DNA of 64,000 nt, from assembly GCF_943734655.1 (NCBI RefSeq), contig NC_071354.1:227658397-227722396 (forward strand). Direction: 5' to 3'. Shown one piece after another: positions 22,585 through 32,455 of this stretch (the stretch's first letter is position 1; each line of letters begins with the position of its first letter). This DNA is from Sabethes cyaneus (lineage: Eukaryota > Arthropoda > Insecta > Diptera > Culicidae). Under the pieces are notes generated by a model. It saw nothing but the letters and a program-made list of their open reading frames with translations. It was not told the DNA's origin and ran no database searches. The position numbers and the translations under genes were made by a program.

Positions 22585-25500
22585 TCACAAGTTGATTTTT
22601 GCATCGTTAATAAAATTATTGATAATTTTCAAAAAACTAACATCTTTGATTGCAAGAATATCACGAATGGGGGTAAATGGTTTTTTGCTAGATTTATTAA
22701 TATCTTGGAATAGTTTATTGCGCATCGAATCATATTTCTGGCAGAACCAAATTACATGATCTATATCCTCGTATCCGCGCTGGCAGGAGCAAAGATTAGT
22801 GTCGACTATACAAATTCGAAACAAATGACTTCTTAACGTGTAGTGGTTCGATAAGATTCGAGACATGTTTTTTATAAGTTGTCGATTTACGTCCATGTTA
22901 TAATACCACGGCTTCAATGTTACAGCCGGCAAAATAGAATAACAAAATCTACCGAGACTTCCCTCATTCCATTCTACCTGCCAACGGTTCATGATTTGCT
23001 TTCTTATTTCATGGAAGTACTCCCTCGTTTGAACACCCCGTGAATAGATTGGTCCGTCAACCGATCCTCTTTTTGCGATAGTGTCCGCTGCCTCATTGCC
23101 ATTTATACCGCAATGAGCCGGAACCCACAAAAAGATGAGGTAAATTCCTGATTTTTGGAGTTGGAACACAATTTCCCTTATAGCATAAAGTGTATAAGGA
23201 TAATGATATTCCATATGATATGAATTGAGCGAATTCAGAGTACTTAAGCTGTCTGTGCATATAACATAGTTGCCTTTAGGATAGTCTTGCAGTAGTTGGC
23301 ATACGTGTAGTATAGCATTAGCTTCAGCAGTAAAAATCGAGCATGGAGAAAACATCTTATGTGCCACTTGTAAATTGTCCTCGAATATCCCAAATCCAAC
23401 GCCGTTTTCGTTAACCGAACCATCCGTGTAAAATGTCTTTAGAGGATTATACGATCTAATCTTATCATTTACTACCGAGTTGATGGCCTGCGATGTGTAC
23501 GACCGGGGAACACATTTCAATGACTCAATCATGGATAAGTCAATGTTTGGGATGTATGAAATGGCGGCAATATCAAAATCATGGTAGACTTTTCTAGGGG
23601 CTGTCAGTATTTCTTTACTTATGCATAGACGATAACAGTGAAGATATCGACAACCCGGAGAAATTTCAAATAACTGGTCAAGGGTAATGACAATCGCGTG
23701 ATTCGTTTGAATGCAACCGACTAAAAATCTGCACTGTATTTCTTCCATTCTTATACTTAACGGGGGTATGCCACACATTACTTCTAACGATCCGATGTGG
23801 GTGGAATTCATACTACTGATTGATATCCTGAGACAGCGATTTTGAAGACGAACAAGTTTCGATAAGTGTGTTTTGGCAGCGCAACTAAACACATGTGAGC
23901 CATATTCAATTACCGACCGTATGGCTGATTTGTAGAACATTAGCAGGCACCTAGGGTGTGCTCCCCACCAAGCACCCGTTAGCATACGCATGAAATTAAC
24001 ACGTTGCTGACATTTTTTAACTACATAGTCGATGTGCGTTCTCCATTTACACTTCGAATCAAACCAGATACCCATATATTTGACAGTCATTGACCGTGTG
24101 ATGGGTTGGTCATTCAATTGAAAAGAAACGTTTGAGGGATTGTGTTTGTTAGAGAAGACAACGAATTCCGTCTTCGATGTGGAAAACGAGAGTCCTAAGC
24201 AGGCAGCCCAACTTTGTAGATTGGTAATGCATGTCTGTAGTTTGATTTCCGCATTTTTTGGGACTTTATTTGCACACCATAATGCAGCATCGTCAGCGAA
24301 TTGAACCAAAGTACATCCGTTACTCATGCAGTTGTCTATTTCACTGATGTATACATTATATAGGAATGGACTGAGGCATGAGCCTTGAGGAAGTCCAATC
24401 GAGCTAATCCTTGTTGATTTCAATGAATTGTTTAGGAAGAAATGCATTTCTCGGGATGTCATTAGATTATGAATGAAATTAGCGATTATTACTGGAATTT
24501 TCAGGTCAATTAGCTTTTTATGCAATAAGTCTAATAATACTGCATCATAAGCACCTTGTACATCTAAGAAAACAGCTATTAATTCTTCCTTACGGCTAAA
24601 AGCTAATTGTATTTCTGTTGCTAGAAGGCCCAAGCAATCTTGAGTCCCTTTGCCACGTCGAAATCCATACTGGGTCTTAGATAGGATACCTGATGATTCG
24701 GCCCAGAGTTGTAAACGATTTAAGATCATTCTTTCTATTGTTTTACGCGGACAAGATAAAAGTGTAATGGGTCGATAGGAATCTGGCAAAGAAGCGTCTT
24801 TACCAGGCTTAAGAACTGTTACTATTTTAGATTTCTTCCAGACTTCTGGGACACAATTTGTTTCTAAGAGCTTATTAAAAATCTCTAGAAGAAGTAACTT
24901 AGTAACTTCGGGAAGGTTTTTCAACACCAAAAATTTTATTCCATCAAGTCCAGGTGAAGAATTTTCGCATTGAGAAAGAGCGAGGCTTAATTCATCGTAA
25001 GTGAATGGAGAACTTAACTGCTGAATATAAGTTGGATCTTGATCGATTATATATTCTACATTAACCGGAACGAAAGGAGGACACGTTTTGTCTACAAAGG
25101 CATCAAACCAAGATTCCGTGTACGATTGTACGGTGGTATTAACTGGTTGGTTCCTAAACCTTTTTGCAATATTCCAAAGAGTTGACATATCTGAATCTTT
25201 ATCGAGGGATGATACCAGTTTTTCCCAGTATTCTCTTTTTTTACATTTGCAAACGCGTGTAAATATAGCTTCCCGTTTTTTAAACTCTAGAAAGTCTGAA
25301 ATTTGGCCCGAACGTCTAAACTGTTTGAAAGCCTGTGTTTTATCATCTCGAGCTAACTTACATTCATCATCCCACCAGAAATTAGGAGAATGCTTACGGG
25401 TAAAACTAGATGTAGCAGGCTTGGTCTGAGAAGTTCGTAGGGCTTTGTCAATTGTATCGAAAAGTTCTGTATATTGCCCACTAGGACAAGCAAAATTGCT

Positions 25501-26277
25501 CAAACTAGTAGTATATGCCTGTACAATTGATTTAAACTTCTGCCAGTCAACATTTTTTGACCAATCATATGGAATGTTAGATGTTTTAGTTTCAACTTTA
25601 GCATTAAACATTATTATTAATGGTAAGTGGTCGCTGCCCATTGGGTCATCAATAACTTTCCAATCGCAGAATAAGGCTAATGATGCAGACACTAGAGAGA
25701 GGTCTATGCTTGAACAAGGAACTGGAGGGCAGGCAATCCTCGTGAACTTGCCAGTATTTAAAAGATGAAGACTGTTATCATCTAGGACTTCTGATACAAT
25801 TCTCGATCTGGCATCGCTTGTTGCATTCCCCCAAGCTGTCCCTTTAGAATTAAAATCACCCAATATGAAATATGGAGGTTCAAGACAATTAATCAATTGT
25901 TGTAGATGATTATGATTCAAAGTGAAGTTTGGAGGAATATATAATGATAGAATGGAAAATTTTAAACCTTTGTAATTTATTAGACAGGCTACACTTTCTA
26001 TAGAACCAACTACAGGGAGAGCTATTCGGGAGAATTCTATTCGGCTTCGAATTCCGAGCATAACACCACCATACGGTTCATCGCGATCTTCTCTAATTAG
26101 ATTAAAGCCGGGAATTGAGAATTCACTATCTTTAGCCAGCCATGTCTCTGATAAAGCAAAAACTTTTACATTGTGTTCTCTAAGAGCTACTCTAAAAATT
26201 TCTCTTTTTGGTTTTAAACTCCGACAATTCCACTGTAAAATCGAGAAGCTAGTTCTATCGAGAGATGTATTAGCCAT
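22585..26277 (-). CDS. ORF2: APE endonuclease, reverse transcriptase and RNase H polyprotein
   Basis: A protein of 1230 residues that nicks target DNA and copies the element RNA at the nick. An APE-type endonuclease spans about residues 10-225 (QWNCRS with Asn17, SETW with Glu44, GDFNSKG with Asp141/Asn143, SSIDL with Asp192, GSDHLP with His217). Reverse transcriptase spans about 480-760 (FLDVQGAYD with Asp572, GLPQGSCLSPFLYN, QFADDAALW with Asp662/Asp663). RNase H spans about 948-1070 (YTDGS Asp952, TAEANA Glu985, CTDS Asp1009, WVPAHCGINGNEAAD Asp1065). A C-terminal Cys/His cluster lies near 1163-1179. All catalytic residues are present and there is no stop or frameshift. The start ATG at 26,277 overlaps the ORF1 stop within ATGGCTAA, suggesting termination-reinitiation. 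Length suits I-group ORF2. Confidence 0.95.
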   Translation of the reverse strand: MANTSLDRTSFSILQWNCRSLKPKREIFRVALREHNVKVFALSETWLAKDSEFSIPGFNLIREDRDEPYGGVMLGIRSRIEFSRIALPVVGSIESVACLINYKGLKFSILSLYIPPNFTLNHNHLQQLINCLEPPYFILGDFNSKGTAWGNATSDARSRIVSEVLDDNSLHLLNTGKFTRIACPPVPCSSIDLSLVSASLALFCDWKVIDDPMGSDHLPLIIMFNAKVETKTSNIPYDWSKNVDWQKFKSIVQAYTTSLSNFACPSGQYTELFDTIDKALRTSQTKPATSSFTRKHSPNFWWDDECKLARDDKTQAFKQFRRSGQISDFLEFKKREAIFTRVCKCKKREYWEKLVSSLDKDSDMSTLWNIAKRFRNQPVNTTVQSYTESWFDAFVDKTCPPFVPVNVEYIIDQDPTYIQQLSSPFTYDELSLALSQCENSSPGLDGIKFLVLKNLPEVTKLLLLEIFNKLLETNCVPEVWKKSKIVTVLKPGKDASLPDSYRPITLLSCPRKTIERMILNRLQLWAESSGILSKTQYGFRRGKGTQDCLGLLATEIQLAFSRKEELIAVFLDVQGAYDAVLLDLLHKKLIDLKIPVIIANFIHNLMTSREMHFFLNNSLKSTRISSIGLPQGSCLSPFLYNVYISEIDNCMSNGCTLVQFADDAALWCANKVPKNAEIKLQTCITNLQSWAACLGLSFSTSKTEFVVFSNKHNPSNVSFQLNDQPITRSMTVKYMGIWFDSKCKWRTHIDYVVKKCQQRVNFMRMLTGAWWGAHPRCLLMFYKSAIRSVIEYGSHVFSCAAKTHLSKLVRLQNRCLRISISSMNSTHIGSLEVMCGIPPLSIRMEEIQCRFLVGCIQTNHAIVITLDQLFEISPGCRYLHCYRLCISKEILTAPRKVYHDFDIAAISYIPNIDLSMIESLKCVPRSYTSQAINSVVNDKIRSYNPLKTFYTDGSVNENGVGFGIFEDNLQVAHKMFSPCSIFTAEANAILHVCQLLQDYPKGNYVICTDSLSTLNSLNSYHMEYHYPYTLYAIREIVFQLQKSGIYLIFLWVPAHCGINGNEAADTIAKRGSVDGPIYSRGVQTREYFHEIRKQIMNRWQVEWNEGSLGRFCYSILPAVTLKPWYYNMDVNRQLIKNMSRILSNHYTLRSHLFRICIVDTNLCSCQRGYEDIDHVIWFCQKYDSMRNKLFQDINKSSKKPFTPIRDILAIKDVSFLKIINNFINDAKINL

Positions 26278-27607
26278 AAAGTTGCAATAGAAGACTAAGA
26301 AGGGGCAATTTCTCGCAAAGCTTTTGCACTAGGGGACACAATGATGGGATTAGTTTTTTAGCCAACTCTTTCCATCTATCTTCAAGCTCCAGAGCATCGC
26401 AAATAAAATCAACTAGCTGCAACAATGCTTTTTGTATTGGACTATAATCCTTCTCGACTTCAGACACTCTCTTGAAGCCAGGAATATCTCGCGATTTGGG
26501 AAGATCAGGCCAATCTCCTGGTTGGTTTGTTGAGAGATTTGCATCTAATGAAGAGGAAGGAAATGGAGCTTCGTCACGTTTTTTCCTAGGTTTATCGATC
26601 TGTTTTTTCTTTCGCTTTATGGACTGAGAACTACTACTATGAGCTTGTATATCGTCTGAGTCACGAGAATCTTCGTCGTTTTCGCTTAGTGCGTCATACT
26701 CATTGGAAACCGTTGTGACAGCTGTCTTTAAGATATCTGAGTAACTGAATTTACTGCGGTTAGCCAACCGTTGTCTAACTTTTTGTTGGCACGTTACATA
26801 CACAGCGCAAGATTTCGGGGAGTCGTGGTTAGCTTTACATTGTATACAAACGTTAGATGGAGAATCGCATGAATCTGATCGGTGTGAACCGGCGCACTTG
26901 CTGCATTTTATCTGTTTTGAACAAAACTTACTAGTATGTCCGAATGACTGGCAATGATCACACTGCATTAATTTAGGGGTGTAAAGACGAAGACGAAGTA
27001 ACACGTTGTCTATATTCAAAAAATCTGGTAAAGCTGTACATGAGAACGTGATTCGGATAGCGTTACTGGGAACGTATACAGTACGGTTGTTTCTAATTGC
27101 TTTAGTGACTAGCCGTTCACATTCTAGGATAGAGACTCTCGGGAGATCGCGATGTTTAAACTGGCCGAATCCACGCTCTAAAACACTTTCAACGTTTAAT
27201 AGCTCATCGTAAACTACTCCGGATATTTCTACTTGATCGCATGGGACATACACTCTGTATATATTTGTAAGAGAAGCGTTCGATACTACGGCATTTGCGT
27301 CATTGCGATTTGTAAAAACAGCTCGTAATTTGTACATGTTCACTTTTTTAACTTCCCGAATCGATTGATACGATCTATGCAATATATCAGAGATTGCCAA
27401 TACATTCAACGGTTTATCTAATTGACGGAAAAATACAATAAATGGACCTTTGGCACTCTGGGGATATATTTTGACACGAGTGTTCCTTGGCACTACAGAC
27501 CTACTCTGATCCACAGAAACTTCACTTTCTGCATCTGAAAACGATTCCAACTGCTGAGGATCAGGATCAGGCACCATATTTATGTCAACGTTATTCTCCT
27601 CCGCCAT
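26270..27607 (-). CDS. ORF1: Gag-like nucleic-acid-binding protein with three CCHC knuckles
   Basis: A 445-residue protein counted from the ATG at 27,607 (MAEENNVD...). The frame is open upstream to 27,631, but only through a TTG codon, so the ATG is preferred. Three CCHC zinc knuckles follow an RRM-like N-terminal half: Cys216-Cys219-His224-Cys229, Cys235-Cys238-His242-Cys247 and Cys254-Cys257-His261-Cys267. A Ser/Asp-rich then Lys/Arg-rich linker (KRKKKQIDKPRKKRDE, a possible nuclear signal) leads to a hydrophobic C-terminus (LPLLSLLLQLYG). Proteins of this type coat the element RNA and carry it back to chromosomes. The last codons overlap the ORF2 start by 8 nt. The RRM suggestion is inferred from position and general pattern only. 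Confidence 0.92.
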   Translation of the reverse strand: MAEENNVDINMVPDPDPQQLESFSDAESEVSVDQSRSVVPRNTRVKIYPQSAKGPFIVFFRQLDKPLNVLAISDILHRSYQSIREVKKVNMYKLRAVFTNRNDANAVVSNASLTNIYRVYVPCDQVEISGVVYDELLNVESVLERGFGQFKHRDLPRVSILECERLVTKAIRNNRTVYVPSNAIRITFSCTALPDFLNIDNVLLRLRLYTPKLMQCDHCQSFGHTSKFCSKQIKCSKCAGSHRSDSCDSPSNVCIQCKANHDSPKSCAVYVTCQQKVRQRLANRSKFSYSDILKTAVTTVSNEYDALSENDEDSRDSDDIQAHSSSSQSIKRKKKQIDKPRKKRDEAPFPSSSLDANLSTNQPGDWPDLPKSRDIPGFKRVSEVEKDYSPIQKALLQLVDFICDALELEDRWKELAKKLIPSLCPLVQKLCEKLPLLSLLLQLYG

Positions 27608-27833
27608 TGCAAAATGGCGAAGAAGAGTCAAAAATCAAACCACTAAATTAAACTGATAAGCGATTTCGGATACCGAGAAAATTTGATGATAAAAGAACGA
27701 TACTTAGAGTACAATAATTCAAGGCACCGCCAAACACTGCTAATCGATTTGAAGAATATTCGGTTTTAAACTCCAACAACTGTACGCAGGACTACTGTAA
27801 ATGATGTTGACCCTTCGACAATCGAGAGAGAAC

Positions 27834-27845
27834 TGGTTGAAAATG
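27834..27845. repeat. Target-site duplication, retrotransposon 5' side
   Basis: TGGTTGAAAATG, identical to 22,231-22,242. It fixes the element's 5' end at 27,833 and shows the copy is not 5'-truncated. Confidence 0.9.
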
Positions 27846-27986
27846 GTTAAAAAATGAGAATTGCACTTTTGATACCAAGAAAAGGTGGACCCCTCGTTCG
27901 CCAAGGGGCCTAAGAGTTTGAAAAAAAAGTTGAATTTTGAGCAAACCATCGTGTCAGTAGTGGCCCCGTTTCAGCGAGAATTACTC

Positions 27987-28850
27987 AAGAGAAAGATAAA
28001 AAGAGGAAAAAGGAAGATAATAAATAGAGAAAACGAGGCTAAAACATAGAAACAAACAAGGAAAATGTGGAACAACATCGGAAATGGGATAGAAAAGGAA
28101 TTAAAAAGCAAAACAGACAATAATCGAGACTGAAGGCCGGGACAGACAGAGGAGAAAAAGAACAGGAAAGAACGAGGAGGTAGCGGACAGAAAATAAGAA
28201 AAATGTAAAAAATAACAACAGGACTCAAGAAGAGAAAAGAGGTAGAAAAACGAGGTTAAAAACAAAAAACGATACAAGAAAGAAGAATAACGAGAAAAAA
28301 AAGAAACCTGGAAATAAAACGAGAAAAACGGGAAACAGATGTCAAACGGGAGGTATAAGGAAAAAATTCGGATAAAAAAAAGAGTTAAAACGAAATATGG
28401 ACTAAAGAAAATGGTGGAACGGAAAAGAAAAAGGCGAAATACGGGCGAAAAATAACCCGGGAAAAAAGGGTGCCAAAAAAGGATAAATAAAACTGAAAAT
28501 ACGGAAAAACGGTGCGACAAAAAGAGGAAAACAGAATATACAGAGGAGAAAAACGAAAAAAAAAGATAAAAAGAGTTAGGCAAATACGAAAACTGGAAAC
28601 AAAAAAGGGCAAAAGAGAAAAGAACGGAAACCCGAATAAAGAATCACAAAGAACGAATGGAAAGCATGAGGAAAAATGAAACCGGAGGCACAGAGCAGAA
28701 AAAAATAGAAAAACTATAGGAAAAGAGAAAAATTGGAAGGGTAGCGAAGGGAAGTAAGAGCAAATACAAAGAAAATGGCACAGAAAAACGAAACTGGCAA
28801 AGCCGGAACAAAAAAAGAAACGTTTGAGAGAATAAATCGAAAAATGTTCA
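27987..28850 (-). repeat. Polypurine/polypyrimidine repeat block A, continuation
   Basis: The same A/G-rich plus-strand composition as 20,050-22,161 resumes immediately after the MITE end. Before the two insertions the block was continuous, about 3 kb long. Minus-strand open frames here are composition artefacts. Confidence 0.85.
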
Positions 28851-29165
28851 TTCTAATTTCAAATAAAACTTCGTGTCTAATTTCGTGTTTATGACCAGTT
28901 TGAAGTTTAACTTCAAGTTAGTCTGTTTAAATTCTAATTTTATAGGTTTAAGTTTAAGTCAAACTTAAACGTTGATTTTTAGCCCAATTCCAAGTACAAT
29001 TTGAATTCCAATTTCTAGTATAATTTCAAATGTAAGTCTAATCTCAAGTCCTATTTAAATCCACTTTATGGTCGGTTCAGTTTCGAGCTTAATTCAAAGT
29101 ATAATTTCAAGTTCAATTTTACGTTTAATTTCAAATCCAATTCCAAGTCTGATTGAATTCCTCTT
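28851..29165 (-). repeat. Degenerate 12-bp array (minus-strand GAAATTAGACTT) at 5' side of block A
   Basis: On the plus strand words such as TCTAATTTC, CAAGTCTAAT and TTTCAAGT recur about every 12 bp. On the minus strand this is the same GAAATTAGACTT-like array that precedes polypyrimidine sequence at 43.1 and 60.1 kb. Confidence 0.7.
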
Positions 29166-30685
29166 GCCCACGATGTCTGGGCAGGCTAGTGGTTGTATGG
29201 CCCAGCAATACGATAATGATGATCAAACATGATGAGTAGTAGGTACTGAAAATTGGCTCTACCACAAAAAGCATTGCTCATTTCCACTTCCACAATTTCC
29301 ACTCAATATTTGGAGAAGAACATTTGCTGCAACGATGCAATTCTAGTGAAAAACCATGTGCAACATCCTCTCGTCGGAAAGCAGCAGCTTGCCAACAATG
29401 AAGCAATCCGGCTGTCTAATTCAATTATTTGTTTGTTTGAAATCAGCTCCAGTATTTACCGTGTAGAGCCAGCAGCCTGCGGTAAGCGAGCAAGCAAGTA
29501 AGCAGAAACACACTTTCTTCAGTTACCGACAGTTTCCAGATTCTCCAGTCGGTCGGTTGGTCGGCGTGTTCGGTAGAAAGGAAACCAGCCATGAAAGGGC
29601 TTTCTCTGCTACACATTTTCCAGTGTTGAAAGAATGAATGTTTGCTTATTTACGCACACCCACACCCCGTCAGGGAAAAACTTTCCTATCGGATTCTATG
29701 CGAACTCAGTTCGTCCTTCCATCCGTCCACTCATCCGTCCTCCCCGTTCCCGCCCCTCGAACACAGTTCTTGACTCGGATTGTATCTTTTTTTTTGCTTT
29801 TCATTCGAGAAGAACCGGATCAACCCGGTGGCAAATTGCATTTTCACTACCTACTTCAGTGCAGCACGGTCGGTAGCCGGGCGACGAAGAAAACAGATCT
29901 CTTATAATCAAACATTGTATTGAAAAGCAGGAAAGTGTGTAAACAATCCAATTCAGTGCGGATATCGTCTTGTGCCTTCATTTGCTTGGAGGCAAGTCGT
30001 TGAAGTTGCTAACTAATGCAAAGAGATTGTTTGCTCGATTCGAAGGAAAATTTATCCAATTAGTTAAAGAATCAATCCGGATATCGTTTTACATTTTATT
30101 CAGTTCGTACCTACTTCGTACTGTGTAAACCCTGGAAGGAAAAAAATATGATAGCCTGTCGTTAGCATTATGAGTAAAGTTACCCGAAAAAAAAAACAGA
30201 ACAAGAAGTGGGTGGTACATTGGGTCAACCCAATCAAATAATTTCCATTCAAAAGCACGTACGATCATGGTACGTATTCCGCATGAATGGCGATTGCTTC
30301 CTGCTGGCTGACAAACACCCCACTTCAATGGAAAAGGCACAAAGGGCAAGCCTTTTTTTCGGCCAAGGAAAGCAATCCGGCGAAAAGTTTTATTGTTCCG
30401 CAAATGAATGAAAAGTCATCATCGTAATTCACCTTCTCTGGCCGGTCGATTTTAAAACTCCACATGGGACCGGCCGACCGACCCACGGTCGGTTCAGTTC
30501 GGTTGTTCTTTTGGGAGCAAATGGTTCCGATCCATTCTTTCCGATCCGGACCTTTTTCAGCGAGTGAACAAACATTTGGCCTTTTTTACGATTGTGTGAA
30601 TATGTTTGTGGTTCGTTCATTGTTTGAAGTATGATGTCCGCAATCTAGTGGTAGTGACTATTGACTTCCCAGTACATAAACGTAC
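29166..30685. other. Probable Epac intron sequence, nothing else recognised
   Basis: Mixed composition with no further exon recognised. On the minus strand it follows the GTACG donor of the Epac exon at 30,686. Confidence 0.45.
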
Positions 30686-30780
30686 CTTGCTGTCCTTGGT
30701 TTCCGCTCCATGGTAGCGCACCTCCAGCTGTCCGCCCAGAACTGCATACCAATAGCGGCCCTGCTCGCCGGCGCGAAATA
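30686..30780 (-). CDS. Epac: Epac exon: cAMP-binding domain, second of two exons here
   Basis: A 95-bp minus-strand exon bounded by an acceptor (TTTGCAG before 30,780) and a donor (AAG|GTACG after 30,686). After completing a split Leu codon it encodes FRAGEQGRYWYAVLGGQLEV, then RYHGAETKDSK. The GEQG...WYAVLGGQLEV pattern is the central beta-roll of a cyclic-nucleotide-binding domain. It matches, as I recall it, the first such domain of EPAC2 ([20 protein letters not shown]). Epac is a cytosolic, membrane-recruited exchange factor that loads GTP onto Rap1/Rap2 when cAMP binds. The phosphate-binding cassette and the catalytic RasGEF region are not in this window. The exon ends in phase 0. Confidence 0.88.
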
Positions 30781-30844
30781 CTGCAAACGAAAACCATAAA
30801 TTAAAACCGGAAATAAACTACCTACCTGAGGCTAAGGCACTTAC
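30781..30844 (-). other. Epac: 64-bp Epac intron
   Basis: On the minus strand it begins GTAAGTGCC and ends in TTTGCAG. It splits the Leu codon T|TA, and joining restores ...EKGVT-L-FRAGE. A very short intron next to very long ones is usual in mosquito genes. Confidence 0.85.
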
Positions 30845-30987
30845 ACGTCACACCTTTCTCCAGATCCTCGTAGAATCCGCACATGGCGAGCTGTTGGAGA
30901 GCCGATCCCGGCAGCCGGCAGAGTGGTTCCACTCGCCTCAGCCGGCAGGATATCAGTTCGCAATCTCTCAGGTTTCGGTCGCATGGC
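30845..30987 (-). CDS. Epac: Epac exon: N-terminal lead into the first cAMP-binding domain
   Basis: A 143-bp minus-strand exon with acceptor TTTTTCGTAG before 30,987 and donor GACGT|GTAAGT after 30,845. It begins with the last base of a split codon, then encodes PCDRNLRDCELISCRLRRVE followed by PLCRLPGSALQQLAMCGFYEDLEKGVT. It aligns without gaps to the EPAC2 stretch around RPLERSSEDVDIIFTRL and CGYYENLEKGITLFRQGD (recalled), which leads into the first cyclic-nucleotide-binding domain. The 3' end joins in frame to the exon at 30,780. The exon carrying the start codon should lie at higher coordinates; none was found in this window, so either the first coding exon is beyond 64 kb or I missed it. 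Confidence 0.88.
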
Positions 30988-31379
30988 CTACGAAAAATGC
31001 AAGAGAAAAAGGCAAAATTATTTCATTGAATCATTCGATATTGGCACTGTTTGGAAAAAAACGTCAGTGGAAACTGTTGATTGATTGATTCATCTATTCA
31101 TCTCGTGTCACAATGTCCAGATAATTAAATAATTTAAAAATTTTTTTAAATAGGTTTTTTGAAGTGTGCTTACGTTCAAAACGTGTTTAACACTATAAAC
31201 AAAAAAAAATTTTCACCCAGATAAACGAGTCCGACCTGTGTAGTACATTTTCCCCAGCTTGAGCTACTACGGATGGAAAACCATGCACTTACGTGAAATA
31301 CCTCGACTAATTTTTCGAATTCATACTTCGCATTATTACCAATTTCTTTCTAAATATACAACATTGTTCTTGTGTTGAC
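30988..31379. other. Probable Epac intron sequence
   Basis: No repeat or exon is recognised. On the minus strand this is the pyrimidine-rich lead-in to the acceptor at 30,987 and upstream intron. Confidence 0.45.
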
Positions 31380-31995
31380 AACAAATAGGACCATGAAAAA
31401 ATGGCAAAAATGGGACGAAAAGGTAACAAACAACAACGAAACAACGGCAAAACAAGATATAAAGCTGACATAAAACGAAGAAAAGACTACAAAATATCGA
31501 CGACAAGACGACCAAACAATGGTAAGAAGTCGCCAAAAACAGGAATAATAAATGCCAAAAATTGGCGTCAAAAAATACTTGGAAAATACGATAACAATAT
31601 GAAAAAAAGACCATGGAAAGACGCCAAAATTAAAGAGAGAAATAACAAAAGGATAACGAATACGAATAAAAAGACGATGAAAAGACAGGAAATAGACGAC
31701 AAAAAGACGAGGGAAAGATATATAGCGAAACACTTCAGAAAGATTACCGAAAGATTGATGACAGTTACACGAAAGGACGATGAAAAAGACGTAAAACTGC
31801 AAAAATATGACGAAAAATGCCGTAGAATACCAAAAAAGTCACAGAAAAAGTAAAAAAGACAATGAAAAACGACGGGAGAACTACAAATAGATACAGGAAA
31901 GGAAATGACGAAACGATAAAAAGACAACAAAACAGCAATAAGATATAAGATATGATATAAGAAAAGATTACAAATGATCACAAAAAGACGCCATC
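31380..31995 (+). repeat. A-rich degenerate array of AAAGACGA-like words
   Basis: Words such as AAAAGACGA, GACGAAAAG and GAAAAGAC recur irregularly every 11-15 bp over about 600 bp. The opposite-strand form (TCGTCTTTTC, CTTTTCGTCAC) occurs at 54,770-55,000. Long open frames here are artefacts of low stop-codon content. Confidence 0.65.
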
Positions 31996-32455
31996 TAGAG
32001 TAATCGGAAACACCGTAACAGAAGATGTAAACTTCTTTTGATAAGAGAACAACTTTGTGGAGTATTACGATGCAATAAACCCATTAAATTTGAAGTAATT
32101 AGCGAAAAAGTGATTTTTGAGAGGTCTTTATATAAAACACCCTGTGAGTTAGAAACTATAAAAAGTACGCCTACTATGTCTTTGGCAAAGGTACTAACAA
32201 ATTATTTGGCTACAACTTTGTCGAAGAAATTATTCATCTATCGCTTTCCTACAAAAAGTTATTATGTGCTGTGTTTTACGTGCCAAACTGGAACTTAGTT
32301 GTCAATTTCAAATTAAGTGCCTTTTAAAATTGAACAACTTTGCTGAACGTTTGCCCCCCAAGGGCGCACTCGATTATAGCGAATTACTGAATATAGGGAG
32401 TTGTTCAAATCATGTATAACTTTGAAGAAACACTAATTTAAGAAACGAGCGGCCG
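31996..32455. other. Non-coding; possible dispersed repeat
   Basis: Contains ACAACTTTGTCGAAGA and AACTTTGCTGAAC. Words of this type also occur in the inverted-repeat element at 1.07-2.47 kb, so this is probably old transposon sequence. No boundary found. Confidence 0.35.

Larger units (their letters stand above)
22243..27833 (-). mobile_element. Full-length I-group non-LTR retrotransposon with two intact ORFs
   Basis: A 5.59-kb minus-strand element. In its own orientation it has a 5' UTR of about 226 nt starting GTTCTCTCTCG, ORF1 (Gag-like), ORF2 (endonuclease, reverse transcriptase, RNase H), a 3' UTR of about 319 nt, AATAAA at 22,273-22,268 and a 23-nt poly(A) tail at 22,265-22,243. Both sides carry the identical 12-bp duplication TGGTTGAAAATG. 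Intact frames, an uneroded tail and a perfect duplication indicate a young insertion, possibly still mobile. An RNase H domain after the reverse transcriptase places it in the I group (I, Loner, Outcast or relatives); the exact clade cannot be fixed without a tree. It lies in the same orientation as Epac, within a probable intron. Confidence 0.93.
22162..27986. mobile_element. MITE-like inverted-repeat element split by a retrotransposon
   Basis: The left end at 22,162-22,196 and right end at 27,951-27,986 are reverse complements over about 36 bp, beginning GAGTAATTCTC and continuing CTGAAACGGG. Removing the retrotransposon and one target duplication leaves an element of about 220 bp. Polypurine sequence lies on both sides, so it had inserted into block A. 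The target duplication is uncertain because the flanks are low-complexity purine. Confidence 0.7.

Noticed and set aside
27608..27631. Longer ORF1 starting MTLLRHFA
   Set aside because: The codon at 27,631 is TTG. The first ATG is at 27,607 and gives a 445-residue protein.
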